Assembly: GCA_007118495.1 (NCBI GenBank)
Contig: SKRM01000057.1
Span: 1-64,000 of the forward strand
Direction: 5' to 3'
Source of the DNA: Bacteroidales bacterium
GTDB lineage: Bacteria; Bacteroidota; Bacteroidia; Bacteroidales; UBA7960
Length of the DNA stretch: 64,000 bases
This document shows positions 18,755 through 27,227 of this stretch, one piece after another. The notes under the pieces are model-generated. The model did not search any database, was not told where the DNA came from, and saw only the letters and a list, made by a program, of their open reading frames with translations. The first letter of the stretch is position 1, and each line of letters begins with the position of its first letter. The translations under genes were made by a program, and so were the position numbers.

Positions 18755-19849
18755 ATGACAAACAGTGTGAAGCAACATCCAGGCGACTGGAAGCAGACAA
18801 AAGGAAGTATTTGCTGGGAAAGCCCGGCAAACATTGCCCTAATCAAATACTGGGGGAAGTTTCCGGGCCAGTTGCCCATGAATCCCTCTCTGAGCTTCGG
18901 ATTAAAAAACAGCACGGTTGAAATCAAGCTTGATTTTGAACTTGATCAGGACCAGGTGTACTCACTTGAAAGTTTCCGGCTCAACGGCATTGAACACCAT
19001 GGTTTTCGCAGTAGGATTGATGGCTTTTTGCGTGATATGACCAGCGAATTTCCCTTTCTGGCTCACGCCCATATCACCATAAGCAGTAAGACCACATTTC
19101 CGCATTCGGCCGGAATTGCATCATCTGCAGCTGCATTCAGTGCACTTGCCTTATGCCTTTGCAGCGTAGAAGAAATAATCTTTCAACAAACAATTGACAG
19201 CAGGCATTTCTTCAGAAAGGCTTCACATATTTCCAGAATGGGAAGCGGAAGTGCCAGCCGTTCAGTATATGATGGTTTAGTTCTATGGGGTCGCACCAAA
19301 CTGATCGCAGAATCGTCTGATGAATATGCGGTCAGACTGCCTGACAGTGAAATAAGTCATGTATTCAGTCATTGGAAAGACGCCGTTTTGATAGCAGACA
19401 GCAGCAGCAAAAAAGTCTCTAGCTCAAAGGGGCATGCCCTGATGGATACACACGCTTACCGCCAGGCCAGGGTGCAGCAATCGGCTATTAACCTTGAAAG
19501 TATTCTTGCCGCCTTACGCAACGGTGATGTTCACAAGGCTGGTGAAGTTATTGAAAACGAAGCATTAAGTCTCCATAGCCTGATGATGTCATCCAGACCA
19601 GGGTATGTGCTTATGAAACCAGCCACACTCAAAATGCTTGAAATCATTTGGGATTTTCGCAGCCAAACAAATATTCCAGTCTACGTTACCCTCGATGCAG
19701 GCCCTAACATCCATTTGCTATACATGTCTGGTGATGAGCAACAGGTATACAACCTGATCCGAAATGAATTATCTTTACATTGCCAGGACGGAAAGTGGAT
19801 TGACGATTTGATGGGGCACGGCCCTGTGAGAAAAGACAGCCACTCATGA
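18755..19849 (+). CDS. mvaD: Diphosphomevalonate decarboxylase
   Basis: A 364-residue GHMP-family protein with the decarboxylase hallmark ANIALIKYWGK, then NPSLSFGL, the phosphate loop HSAGIASSAAAFSALA, SRMGSGSASRSVYDG and the C-terminal TLDAGPNIHLL containing the conserved Asp. It makes IPP from diphosphomevalonate. The stop overlaps the following kinase start by 4 nt (ATGA), which supports translational coupling. Confidence 0.9.
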   Translation: MTNSVKQHPGDWKQTKGSICWESPANIALIKYWGKFPGQLPMNPSLSFGLKNSTVEIKLDFELDQDQVYSLESFRLNGIEHHGFRSRIDGFLRDMTSEFPFLAHAHITISSKTTFPHSAGIASSAAAFSALALCLCSVEEIIFQQTIDSRHFFRKASHISRMGSGSASRSVYDGLVLWGRTKLIAESSDEYAVRLPDSEISHVFSHWKDAVLIADSSSKKVSSSKGHALMDTHAYRQARVQQSAINLESILAALRNGDVHKAGEVIENEALSLHSLMMSSRPGYVLMKPATLKMLEIIWDFRSQTNIPVYVTLDAGPNIHLLYMSGDEQQVYNLIRNELSLHCQDGKWIDDLMGHGPVRKDSHS

Positions 19850-20829
19850 TGCAACATGATTTTTCCATGCAGACTAAAACCCCGTTTTTTGCCAAAGTGA
19901 TGCTTTTTGGCGAATACAGCCTGTTGGATGGCTCATCAGCCCTGACCCTGCCTTACAGAAAACGCAAGGCCTGGTTGGTCAGCGGTATCACTGGTGACCA
20001 AAATGATGAGAACATATTGCAGATGCGGGCAAGTAACCACCAACTGCTTGCATATGTAGTATATCTGAAAAAAATGGTTGAGTCTGGTGATCTTGCAGAG
20101 GTTATTGACATGGACGCCATTGAGAAAGCAGTATCCGGGGGCTTATGGCTCAGGTCAGATATCCCGACTGGCTACGGGCTTGGTAGCTCCGGAGCTCTTG
20201 TAGCAAATATCTTTGCGCATTATACAAGCCCTGACTGGAAAAAAAAGACAATGGACAAAGAGCTGGCACCTGGCATTTTAAAAGGGGTACTGGCTGTTAT
20301 GGAGTCATACTTTCATGGCAACAGTTCAGGCATTGATCCATTGTGCAGCTATATGAACAAGGCTGTTTTGGTTGAAGGGAAAGACAATATTGTTTCGGTT
20401 ATTCCCATGCACCATTTTCTGCAAAGTGAGGGATCGGGCTTTTTCTTGCTTGATACTGGTCAGCAGCGTAAAACAGCACCATTGGTATCACTTTACCATC
20501 AGAAAAAAAAGCAGGATGTATTTCGGTCTATGCTCACTTCAAGGTATATTCCCTGTGTCAACCGCTGCATCAAAGCAGTTACCGCATCAGCCACAGGCAA
20601 GCTTCAGCAGCATATGCGCGAGCTTTCAGGAATGCAGTTTACATATTTTACCGAAATGATCCCTGAGCATTTTATTCCGGTCTGGGAACAGGGATTCAGC
20701 TCAGGTGACTACAGCCTGAAGTTATGTGGTGCAGGTGGAGGTGGATTTCTGCTGGGCTTTACAACCAATTTCCGCCAGGCCAGCGCCCGGCTGTCTCAAT
20801 TCGGCATAATCAAACCCGAAAAACTCTAA
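19846..20829 (+). CDS. mvk: Mevalonate kinase-like GHMP kinase
   Basis: A 327-residue GHMP kinase with AKVMLFGEYSLLDGSSAL at the N-terminus, the ATP loop IPTGYGLGSSGALVAN, a serine-rich GNSSGIDPLCS segment (substrate and catalytic Asp region) and the C-terminal LCGAGGGGFLL. These are the three standard GHMP motifs in the mevalonate kinase arrangement. It would phosphorylate mevalonate. It ends the compact mevalonate block; the YgjV-like gene begins 4 nt later and may be co-transcribed. Confidence 0.8.
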   Translation: MMQHDFSMQTKTPFFAKVMLFGEYSLLDGSSALTLPYRKRKAWLVSGITGDQNDENILQMRASNHQLLAYVVYLKKMVESGDLAEVIDMDAIEKAVSGGLWLRSDIPTGYGLGSSGALVANIFAHYTSPDWKKKTMDKELAPGILKGVLAVMESYFHGNSSGIDPLCSYMNKAVLVEGKDNIVSVIPMHHFLQSEGSGFFLLDTGQQRKTAPLVSLYHQKKKQDVFRSMLTSRYIPCVNRCIKAVTASATGKLQQHMRELSGMQFTYFTEMIPEHFIPVWEQGFSSGDYSLKLCGAGGGGFLLGFTTNFRQASARLSQFGIIKPEKL

Positions 20830-20833
20830 ACCC

Positions 20834-21460
20834 ATGGACATAAACATTCTTGAGTGGATAGGATATACGGCTTCAGCCATCATCGCCATCAGCATGACCA
20901 TGAGCTCAATCGTAAAGTTCAGGCTAATTAATCTGGTTGGTGCTGCATTATTCTCAACCTATGGCTTTCTGATCGGCTCGCTTCCGGTTGCATTACTCAA
21001 CTGCTTCATTGTTGCTGTTGACATTTATTATCTGGCAGGGATATTCTCAAAAAAAGAGGTATTCGAGACCATGAGGGTCAGAAACGACAACAAATACCTG
21101 CTGCGTTTCCTTGATTTCCACAAAAAAGAGATCAGGCAGTTTTTCCCTGACTTCAACTATGACCCTGAACTGAATACCTTAAGTTTCTTTGTGCTCAGAG
21201 ATATGTCAGTGGCCGGCCTTTTTCTGGCTCGCAGAGAAGACACAAACATCCTGAGGGTGGGGCTTGATTATGTGATTCCCGAATACAGAGATTTCAAGAA
21301 TGGTAAATTCATCTTTCACCGGCTCAGCGATGCTTTCATTGCTGAAGGCTACGCAAAGATCGTGTCAGAAGGGCATACACCAATACATAAAAAATACCTG
21401 AAAAAGATAGGATTCAGAGAGGTCTCACCAGGACATTTTGAACTGCCGCTGGCTAAGTAA
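20834..21460 (+). CDS. YgjV-family membrane protein with C-terminal soluble domain
   Basis: 208 residues. The first 80 form about three hydrophobic helices (WIGYTASAIIAISMTMSS, LINLVGAALFSTYGFLIG, ALLNCFIVAVDIYYLAGIF) in the YgjV/PQ-loop-like pattern. The remaining 120 residues are soluble and contain GNAT-like elements (SFFVLRDMSVAGLF, YVIPEYRDFK, HKKYLKKIGFREV). Similar two-part proteins occur in Bacteroidota. The function is unknown. It starts 4 nt after mvk and so may share its transcript. The stop lies 9 nt from the end of a convergent 54-codon frame. Confidence 0.7.
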   Translation: MDINILEWIGYTASAIIAISMTMSSIVKFRLINLVGAALFSTYGFLIGSLPVALLNCFIVAVDIYYLAGIFSKKEVFETMRVRNDNKYLLRFLDFHKKEIRQFFPDFNYDPELNTLSFFVLRDMSVAGLFLARREDTNILRVGLDYVIPEYRDFKNGKFIFHRLSDAFIAEGYAKIVSEGHTPIHKKYLKKIGFREVSPGHFELPLAK

Positions 21461-21469
21461 TCAGCTTCA

Positions 21470-21634
21470 TCAAAGACCAAATTCCTCCGTTTTTTTCCAT
21501 AGCGCAACCCGGCTGATTCCAGGCGACCTTGCCGTTTTATTCATGTAAAAAAACCGAAGGTGCACATCAGTGATGATCATGGCATGGGGAGCCAACTCCA
21601 GCATATTTTTCCAGTCAACGTGCTGTTTTTCCAT
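21470..21634 (-). pseudogene. 54-residue PAS plus Fis-HTH remnant of a sigma-54 type activator
   Basis: Translating the minus strand from ATG 21634 gives 54 residues. The first 35 read like the start of a PAS domain (LELAPHAMIITD then RFFYMNKTA). The last 20 match the recognition end of a Fis-type helix-turn-helix (GISRVALWKK, ending EFGL at the stop). The rest of the PAS domain and the whole AAA+ sigma-54 interaction domain are absent, so an in-frame deletion of an NtrC-like activator is the simplest reading. E. coli UacR (YgeV), a sigma-54 activator, controls the urate genes ygfK/ssnA/xdhD/hyuA, which are also found here. A natural mini-protein is the alternative. Confidence 0.5.
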
Positions 21635-21684
21635 CCTGGTATATTTTTTTAATCGATAATATTTGTAATTTGGCAGTATTGGTT

Positions 21685-21713
21685 AGCTGCATCCGGACAT
21701 TCCGGATGCAGCT
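21685..21713. promoter_or_regulatory. Perfect 13-bp inverted repeat with 3-nt spacer
   Basis: AGCTGCATCCGGA (21685-21697) and TCCGGATGCAGCT (21701-21713) are exact reverse complements around CAT. The dyad lies between the divergent PAS/HTH remnant and the porin gene, 41 nt before the porin ATG. As DNA it could be an operator; as RNA it would be a strong leader hairpin. The downstream sequence lacks a proper T-run, so it is not a standard terminator. Confidence 0.55.
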
Positions 21714-21754
21714 TTACATGTTTAGACTTTGTGCCAGCAAAAAACGTGATGATT

Positions 21755-23005
21755 ATGAAAAAGTTATTACTTCTTGTCTCTTTTTTAATGACCTGCTCTA
21801 TTGGTTGGGGCCAATTTTCATTAGATGCCCAGATCAGACCTCGTTTTGAATTCAGAAATGGCTATAACCGCTTGCCTTCACTTGACAGCAATCCTGCAGC
21901 ACAGTTCAACCAACGAACAAGGCTAAACCTGACTTACTTGTCAGATAGCAGGGTGAGTACAAGGATCTCCATTCAGGATGTTCGTATCTGGGGACAAGAC
22001 CTGCAATTAACCCATGTGCCGTCATTTGACCTTTATGAAGCATGGGTAAAACTGCAGCTGTCTGATAACTGGGCAGTACAGGCCGGACGGCAAGAGTTGA
22101 AATATGACAATCAGCGTCTTTTATCTTTCAATGACTGGGCACTTCCGGGACGCACACATGACGCGGTGGTTTTTCAATATGACAATGATGCAGCTTCAAA
22201 ACTACATGTCGGACTGGGCTTGAATCAAAGCCAGAACAGGATGTTTGAAACTCACTACGGCCTTAACCATTACAAAACGCTGAACTATATATGGTATAAT
22301 ACCCGTATTTCGACCAATACCACGGCTTCGCTGCTGGCCATTGCCGATGGTTACGAACACCCCGATAATCCTGACAAATTGTATATCAGGGGCACCTGGT
22401 CGGCCTATATGCAATCATCACCCGGAAATTATTCCTTTACATTTAATCCGGCTTATCAGCACGGAAACACACGGACAGGCCAGGATATTTCTGCCTGGTT
22501 TGTCACTTTCGAAGCTTCAGCAAGGCTGACAGGCTCCTATTCCGGACTGCTTGGTTTTGAATTATTCTCAGGCAATGATGGTGTGAATCCCGGTGATACC
22601 TATACGGCTTTCAGCGATCTGTATGGTATTGGCCACGCAAGGCATGGGTTCATGGATTATTTCACCAGTTTTCCGGCACATACCCTGGGTGCGGGTCTTT
22701 TTAACCCTTATTTCAAAAACACATTCAGGCTTTCAGATCAGACGGTATTTACTGCCGACCTTCACCTGTTTTACATCCAGAATGACTATCCTGATCCGGT
22801 TAACCCCGGTCAGACCATTGATTATTACCTGGGCTCAGAAATTGACCTGGTATTGAGCTATCGCTTTAATGACTTTACCCGTCTCATGTTCGGCTACTCT
22901 GTTATGTTTGGAACTGAATCAATGGAAGTAATCAAGGGTGGCAGCAAAGACGAATTTGCCCATTGGGCTTTTGTGATGATCACGATGACTCCGCGGTTTC
23001 TATAA
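21755..23005 (+). CDS. Outer-membrane beta-barrel, alginate-export/porin-like
   Basis: A 416-residue protein with a clear signal peptide (MKKLLLLVSFLMTCSIGWGQ) when started at ATG 21755; upstream GTG and ATG codons would spoil it. The rest is alternating amphipathic strands with phrases typical of the alginate-export porin family (RPRFEFRNGY, NQRTRLNLTY, AGRQELKYDNQRLLSFNDW) and a C-terminal aromatic residue region MTPRFL. It should form an outer-membrane channel. Its stop lies 26 nt before the hydantoinase-like gene, so it may admit the substrate of that pathway; this is inference. Confidence 0.8.
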   Translation: MKKLLLLVSFLMTCSIGWGQFSLDAQIRPRFEFRNGYNRLPSLDSNPAAQFNQRTRLNLTYLSDSRVSTRISIQDVRIWGQDLQLTHVPSFDLYEAWVKLQLSDNWAVQAGRQELKYDNQRLLSFNDWALPGRTHDAVVFQYDNDAASKLHVGLGLNQSQNRMFETHYGLNHYKTLNYIWYNTRISTNTTASLLAIADGYEHPDNPDKLYIRGTWSAYMQSSPGNYSFTFNPAYQHGNTRTGQDISAWFVTFEASARLTGSYSGLLGFELFSGNDGVNPGDTYTAFSDLYGIGHARHGFMDYFTSFPAHTLGAGLFNPYFKNTFRLSDQTVFTADLHLFYIQNDYPDPVNPGQTIDYYLGSEIDLVLSYRFNDFTRLMFGYSVMFGTESMEVIKGGSKDEFAHWAFVMITMTPRFL

Positions 23006-23031
23006 GCAATAAACAAGTATACCTGCCCGCC

Positions 23032-24423
23032 ATGGGATTACCCGAACATGACATTCTCATTCGCAATGCATTGGTAGTTAATTACAATGCAACATTTCAA
23101 ACCGATATACTTATTGGCAACGGACGTATCCGGCGCCTGGCCAAGGGCCTTACTGAAAAAACCCAACACATATTTGATGCAAAAGGCATGGTGGTGTTTC
23201 CGGGTGGTATCGACCCCCATGTGCACCTTAACCTGCCCACCTTTGCAGGATACTCATCTGACGATTTTGAATCAGGTAGCAGGGCTGCTCTTGCAGGCGG
23301 CACAACCACCATCATCGATTTCGTTACCCCGGTAAGGGGTGAGTCACTTACAGATGCACTTGACAAAAGAATGAAAGAAGCAAAGCATTCATTCATTGAC
23401 TACAGCTTTCATATCAGTCCGGTTGCGTGGAGTTCGTCTGTTGCTGAAGAAATCAATCAATGCATTGCCATGGGCTTTCCTTCATTCAAGGTGTATATGG
23501 CCTATAAAGACAGTATCGGGTTAGACGAAGCAAGCATTGAAACGGTGATGTTTGCTGTTGCCAGGGGTGGTGGCATGGTGGTAGTCCATTGTGAAGAAGG
23601 TGACGAGATCAATAATTTAAGGGAGCAAATGATCAAGACCGGGCATAGCTCTCCGGCAGCCCATGCCCTTTCACGTCCTCCGCACACTGAAAGCAAAGCT
23701 GTTGAAAAAGCCATCAAAATGGCAGACAAAACCGCCTGCCGGTTGTACATTGTGCATGTGAGCACGGCCGAATCAACCAGACTCATCAGCCAGGCCCGAA
23801 ACCATGGTCAACAAGTCTGGGGTGAAGTATGTCCCCAACATCTGTTGCTTGATGTATCATGCTATGAAAAAGATTTTGAAAATGCTGCTGCTTGTGTGAT
23901 GAGTCCCCCACTCAGGTCAAAAACACACAGAAAAGCCCTATGGGAAGCACTGGCAAACGGAAGTCTGCACACAGTCGGCACCGACCACTGCCCTTTTAAT
24001 TTATCACAGAAAGCACCGGGAAAGGATGATTTCAGAAAGATTGCCAATGGAGCGGGTGGTATAGAACACCGGCTGTCGTTATTACATACTTTTGGGGTCA
24101 TGGCCGGACGTATCGATATGCAAAGTTTTGTGCATCTTGTATCGGCCAGTCCGGCTAAAATTTTCGGTTTATATCCTGCCAAGGGCTTGATTGCTGAAGG
24201 ATCTGACGCCGACCTGGTAATATGGGATACGCAGGCAAAAGATTGCATTTCTGCAGCCAGTCACCACCAACGCTGTGATATCAATATTTTTGAAGGGATC
24301 AACACAACAGGTAAGCCTGTTACAGTGATTGCAGGAGGCAGGATAGCCTTTCATGAAGGCAAGTTCACCTCTGGGTTAAAGGGGCGGCTTTTGCGGAGAC
24401 CTGCCCTTGAACGTACTCACTAA
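23032..24423 (+). CDS. hyuA: Dihydropyrimidinase/hydantoinase-like amidohydrolase (HyuA type)
   Basis: A 463-residue cyclic-amidohydrolase with the binuclear metal site: HVH (H63, H65), the lysine expected to be carboxylated at about K153 in PSFKVYMAYKD, VVHCEEG, YIVHVSTAES and TVGTDHCPF. ATG 23032 (MGLPEHDIL) is chosen because upstream sequence overlaps the porin gene. The family hydrolyses ring amides of dihydropyrimidines, hydantoins or allantoin. With ygfK, xdhD and ssnA nearby, a ring-opening role in anaerobic purine breakdown is likely. It is convergent with rnfA, only 1 nt away. Confidence 0.88.
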   Translation: MGLPEHDILIRNALVVNYNATFQTDILIGNGRIRRLAKGLTEKTQHIFDAKGMVVFPGGIDPHVHLNLPTFAGYSSDDFESGSRAALAGGTTTIIDFVTPVRGESLTDALDKRMKEAKHSFIDYSFHISPVAWSSSVAEEINQCIAMGFPSFKVYMAYKDSIGLDEASIETVMFAVARGGGMVVVHCEEGDEINNLREQMIKTGHSSPAAHALSRPPHTESKAVEKAIKMADKTACRLYIVHVSTAESTRLISQARNHGQQVWGEVCPQHLLLDVSCYEKDFENAAACVMSPPLRSKTHRKALWEALANGSLHTVGTDHCPFNLSQKAPGKDDFRKIANGAGGIEHRLSLLHTFGVMAGRIDMQSFVHLVSASPAKIFGLYPAKGLIAEGSDADLVIWDTQAKDCISAASHHQRCDINIFEGINTTGKPVTVIAGGRIAFHEGKFTSGLKGRLLRRPALERTH

Positions 24424-24424
24424 A

Positions 24425-25003
24425 TCAGACCAGGTTTGCAAACCCCATAAAAGCCAGGGCCAGTATCCCCGCAACTACCAATGCAGCGGGGGCACCACGC
24501 ATACCTTTGGGAACATCCATCAGGTCAAGATGCTCTCTGATTCCTGCAAAAAGCACGATGGTCAGGGCAAACCCAAGGGCATTTCCAATGGCAAAAACAA
24601 CTGCTTCAAGCAGGTGGAAACCATAATCTTCGCGAACGGCCAGAATGGTCACACCCAAAATGGCACAGTTGGTAACAATCAATGGCAGAAAAATACCCAG
24701 TGCCTGATACAAGGCCGGACTTACCTTTTTCAGAATTATTTCAACCATCTGAACCAGCGAAGCTACCACCAGGATATAACTTATGGTCTGCAGATAGGTA
24801 ATATCAAAGGGGATGAGGATGTAGTTATAGATCAAAAAGGTTACAATGGTGGCCAGGGTCATTACAAACATGACTGCACCCGACATGCCCACCGAGGTGG
24901 ATACCTTGGCTGAAACACCCAGATAGGGGCAAATCCCAAGAAATTGTGCCAGTACAATGTTGTTAACAAATACGGCTCCGATAATGATGACAATGTATTC
25001 CAT
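24425..25003 (-). CDS. rnfA: Rnf complex membrane subunit RnfA
   Basis: A 192-residue, six-helix membrane protein with the RnfA signature NNIVLAQFLGICPYLGVS near the start and a second half containing IVTNCAILG, the inverted-repeat topology of RnfA/RnfE. The paired cysteines in these motifs are ligands of a membrane Fe-S cluster in known structures. It is the last gene of the rnfBCDGEA operon, 11 nt after rnfE. Confidence 0.95.
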   Translation of the reverse strand: MEYIVIIIGAVFVNNIVLAQFLGICPYLGVSAKVSTSVGMSGAVMFVMTLATIVTFLIYNYILIPFDITYLQTISYILVVASLVQMVEIILKKVSPALYQALGIFLPLIVTNCAILGVTILAVREDYGFHLLEAVVFAIGNALGFALTIVLFAGIREHLDLMDVPKGMRGAPAALVVAGILALAFMGFANLV

Positions 25004-25014
25004 GGCAAATCGGT

Positions 25015-25602
25015 TTAATCAAGTTTCTTTTTAACAATATTGTTCAGGGCAACCAAATAGCCCAGGCCAATAAATGCGCCGGGGGCGAGAACGAACACAA
25101 GCATGCCGTCGCCCGCAAACAGTGAAAGACCAAAAAACTCGCCGGCTCCCAGAATCTCACGGAGTCCTCCCAGAAGGGTCAGGGCAAAGGCGAATCCGAG
25201 GCCCATACCCAGTCCGTCGACAATAGCACTGAATGTGTTGTTTTTGCTGGCAAAGGCTTCTGCACGCCCCATAACCAGGCAGTTCACCACAATGAGGGGG
25301 ATGAACAGCCCCAGTGAGTCAAACAGGGCAGGCATATAGGCTTCCATGACCAGGTCAACTATGGTAACAAATGAAGCAATGACCACAATGAATGACGGAA
25401 TCCTCACCTTGGATGGGATATAGTTCTTTATGAGCGATACCACAATATTGGATGAGACCAGTACAAAAGTTGTGGCCAGGCCCATACCAAGCCCGTTAAA
25501 GGCAGATGTGGTTACACCCAGGGCAGGGCAAAGCCCGAGGAGTAATACAAATACCGGATTCTCCCGGATAAATCCTTTGGAAAAATTCTGTAGTTGTCCC
25601 AT
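25015..25602 (-). CDS. rnfE: Rnf complex membrane subunit RnfE
   Basis: 195 residues, six predicted membrane helices, with the RnfE motif [19 protein letters not shown] and, in the second half, [17 protein letters not shown]. It is the paralogue of RnfA and forms the membrane Fe-S core with it. It begins 2 nt after rnfG ends and lies 11 nt ahead of rnfA. Confidence 0.95.
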   Translation of the reverse strand: MGQLQNFSKGFIRENPVFVLLLGLCPALGVTTSAFNGLGMGLATTFVLVSSNIVVSLIKNYIPSKVRIPSFIVVIASFVTIVDLVMEAYMPALFDSLGLFIPLIVVNCLVMGRAEAFASKNNTFSAIVDGLGMGLGFAFALTLLGGLREILGAGEFFGLSLFAGDGMLVFVLAPGAFIGLGYLVALNNIVKKKLD

Positions 25603-25604
25603 AA

Positions 25605-26201
25605 TTATTCTCCTCCTTCTTTTAAAACGGTTTCACGGTTAGCCATGAACGTCTGCCAGGCCCTGTCTATGGCGTCACAGTAAGCTCTGGCTGTGATGGT
25701 TGCAGCAGTGATGCCATCCACGTCGCCTCCGTCATTTCGAACCCTCAGAACTGAAGCAGACGGATCAAACCCGGCAAACTGATCGCTCCAGTCTGACTTG
25801 CCCTTCTCAATCTTATCGCCAAGGCCCGGTGTTTCTGTATGTGACAGATGAACCACATCAATGATTCTGCCGTCAAGGTCAAAACCTACCATGGCACGGA
25901 TAACTCCGCTATAACCCATGCTGGTATATGTGGCCACTGCCACCCCCACCAACTCATTGTTTTTGAACCCGAGGTTAAACTCAAGAGGCTCTGAGCCGGT
26001 GGCCGGTATAAAGCTCAAGGTCTGCAATTCATCAAATTCGGGCAGCACCATACTGATGGCTGCCTGGCGGGCAGCTTCCCTGGCCCGTTCAATGGGTTCT
26101 TTGGTCAGGTTATAAACTGTTGCCAGTGTAAATGAGGCTGCTGCGGCCACAATGACCAGGGTCAGCACCATATTCAGAAAAGTAGATTCTTTTTTAGCCA
26201 T
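25605..26201 (-). CDS. rnfG: Rnf complex FMN-carrying subunit RnfG
   Basis: 198 residues: one N-terminal membrane anchor ([23 protein letters not shown]), then a periplasmic FMN-binding domain. The covalent-flavin region reads [13 protein letters not shown]; the usual motif is S/T-G-A-T-x-T, so the glycine is replaced by alanine but the acceptor threonine is kept. It overlaps rnfD by 8 nt. Confidence 0.92.
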   Translation of the reverse strand: MAKKESTFLNMVLTLVIVAAAASFTLATVYNLTKEPIERAREAARQAAISMVLPEFDELQTLSFIPATGSEPLEFNLGFKNNELVGVAVATYTSMGYSGVIRAMVGFDLDGRIIDVVHLSHTETPGLGDKIEKGKSDWSDQFAGFDPSASVLRVRNDGGDVDGITAATITARAYCDAIDRAWQTFMANRETVLKEGGE

Positions 26202-27192
26202 TTTTTACTTCCTCCCCAAAACGTTTCGGTTTAAAGGCACGGTTAATCAGCGGCACAAAGGCATTCATAATTAAGATTGAAAATGCCACACCTTCAGGAT
26301 AGGCACCAAATAAACGGATGATGATAGTCAAAAGACCACAGCCAACCCCGAAAATGATCATCCCCCACCGAGACATGGGGCTTGTGGCATAATCTGTCGC
26401 CATATAGAGTGCTCCCAGCATAAGCCCACCTGTAAAGAGATGAAATACCGGATCAACATAAACCTGTGGATCGACCAGCCAGAATATCCCTGCAAAGATT
26501 GCTGCAGAGCCCAGAAAAGCCACGGGGATATGCCAGGAAATAATGCGTCTGAATAACATGTACAAGCCACCAAGAATCAGAGCGATAGCCGAAACTTCAC
26601 CTACCGACCCTCCCATATTGCCCATCATCAACTGTGTATATTCAGGCAATTGTGGCATCAGCTCTGATATCCCGACACCCCTTGACACCCCGTCTTTAAC
26701 CAAAGTAAGTGGTGTGGGGCCGGTTACCACATCGGTAAGCCTGGTGCTGAAAGCCGTCGGTTCGGGATAGGTGGTCATTTGCACCGGGAATGAGATCATC
26801 ATAAAAACCCTTCCGACCAATGCCGGATTAAAAGGATTTTTACCCAACCCTCCAAATGTCATTTTCCCCATACCGATGGCAACGGCCGACCCTATAACCA
26901 CCAGGCCAAGGGGCAAATTGGCCGGAACGTTGAATGCAAGCAACACCCCCGTTATGATGGCCGACCCGTCAAAAATGGTTAGGGGTCCCTTGATGAGGTA
27001 CTTCTGGATGACAAACTCAAATGCCATACACGACACAACAGCCGTAAGTGTTACCAGTATGGCTGCCAGGCCGAAAAAGTAGAAAGATACCAGCATGGCA
27101 GGTATGAGCGAGAAAACCACGCCGTACATGATTTTGCTCACAGACTGGTCTGTATGCAAATGGGGCGAGCCCGAAACGGTCAGTAATCGCAT
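26194..27192 (-). CDS. rnfD: Rnf complex membrane subunit RnfD
   Basis: A 332-residue polytopic protein of the NqrB/RnfD family, with MTFGGLGKNPFNPALVGR, the flavinylation region DVVTGPTPLT (usually S/T-G-A-T-P-L; Thr kept) and MATDYATSPMS. It carries covalent FMN and takes part in ion translocation across the inner membrane. It is located between rnfC (36 nt upstream) and rnfG (overlap). Confidence 0.93.
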   Translation of the reverse strand: MRLLTVSGSPHLHTDQSVSKIMYGVVFSLIPAMLVSFYFFGLAAILVTLTAVVSCMAFEFVIQKYLIKGPLTIFDGSAIITGVLLAFNVPANLPLGLVVIGSAVAIGMGKMTFGGLGKNPFNPALVGRVFMMISFPVQMTTYPEPTAFSTRLTDVVTGPTPLTLVKDGVSRGVGISELMPQLPEYTQLMMGNMGGSVGEVSAIALILGGLYMLFRRIISWHIPVAFLGSAAIFAGIFWLVDPQVYVDPVFHLFTGGLMLGALYMATDYATSPMSRWGMIIFGVGCGLLTIIIRLFGAYPEGVAFSILIMNAFVPLINRAFKPKRFGEEVKNG

Positions 27193-27227
27193 ATCTTAAG
27201 ATTAAAGTTTAATGTTTCCATTCTCTG

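Noticed and set aside
21685..21720. Terminator at the 13-bp dyad
   Set aside because: No T-run on either side, and no plus-strand gene ends close enough; an operator or leader hairpin is more likely.
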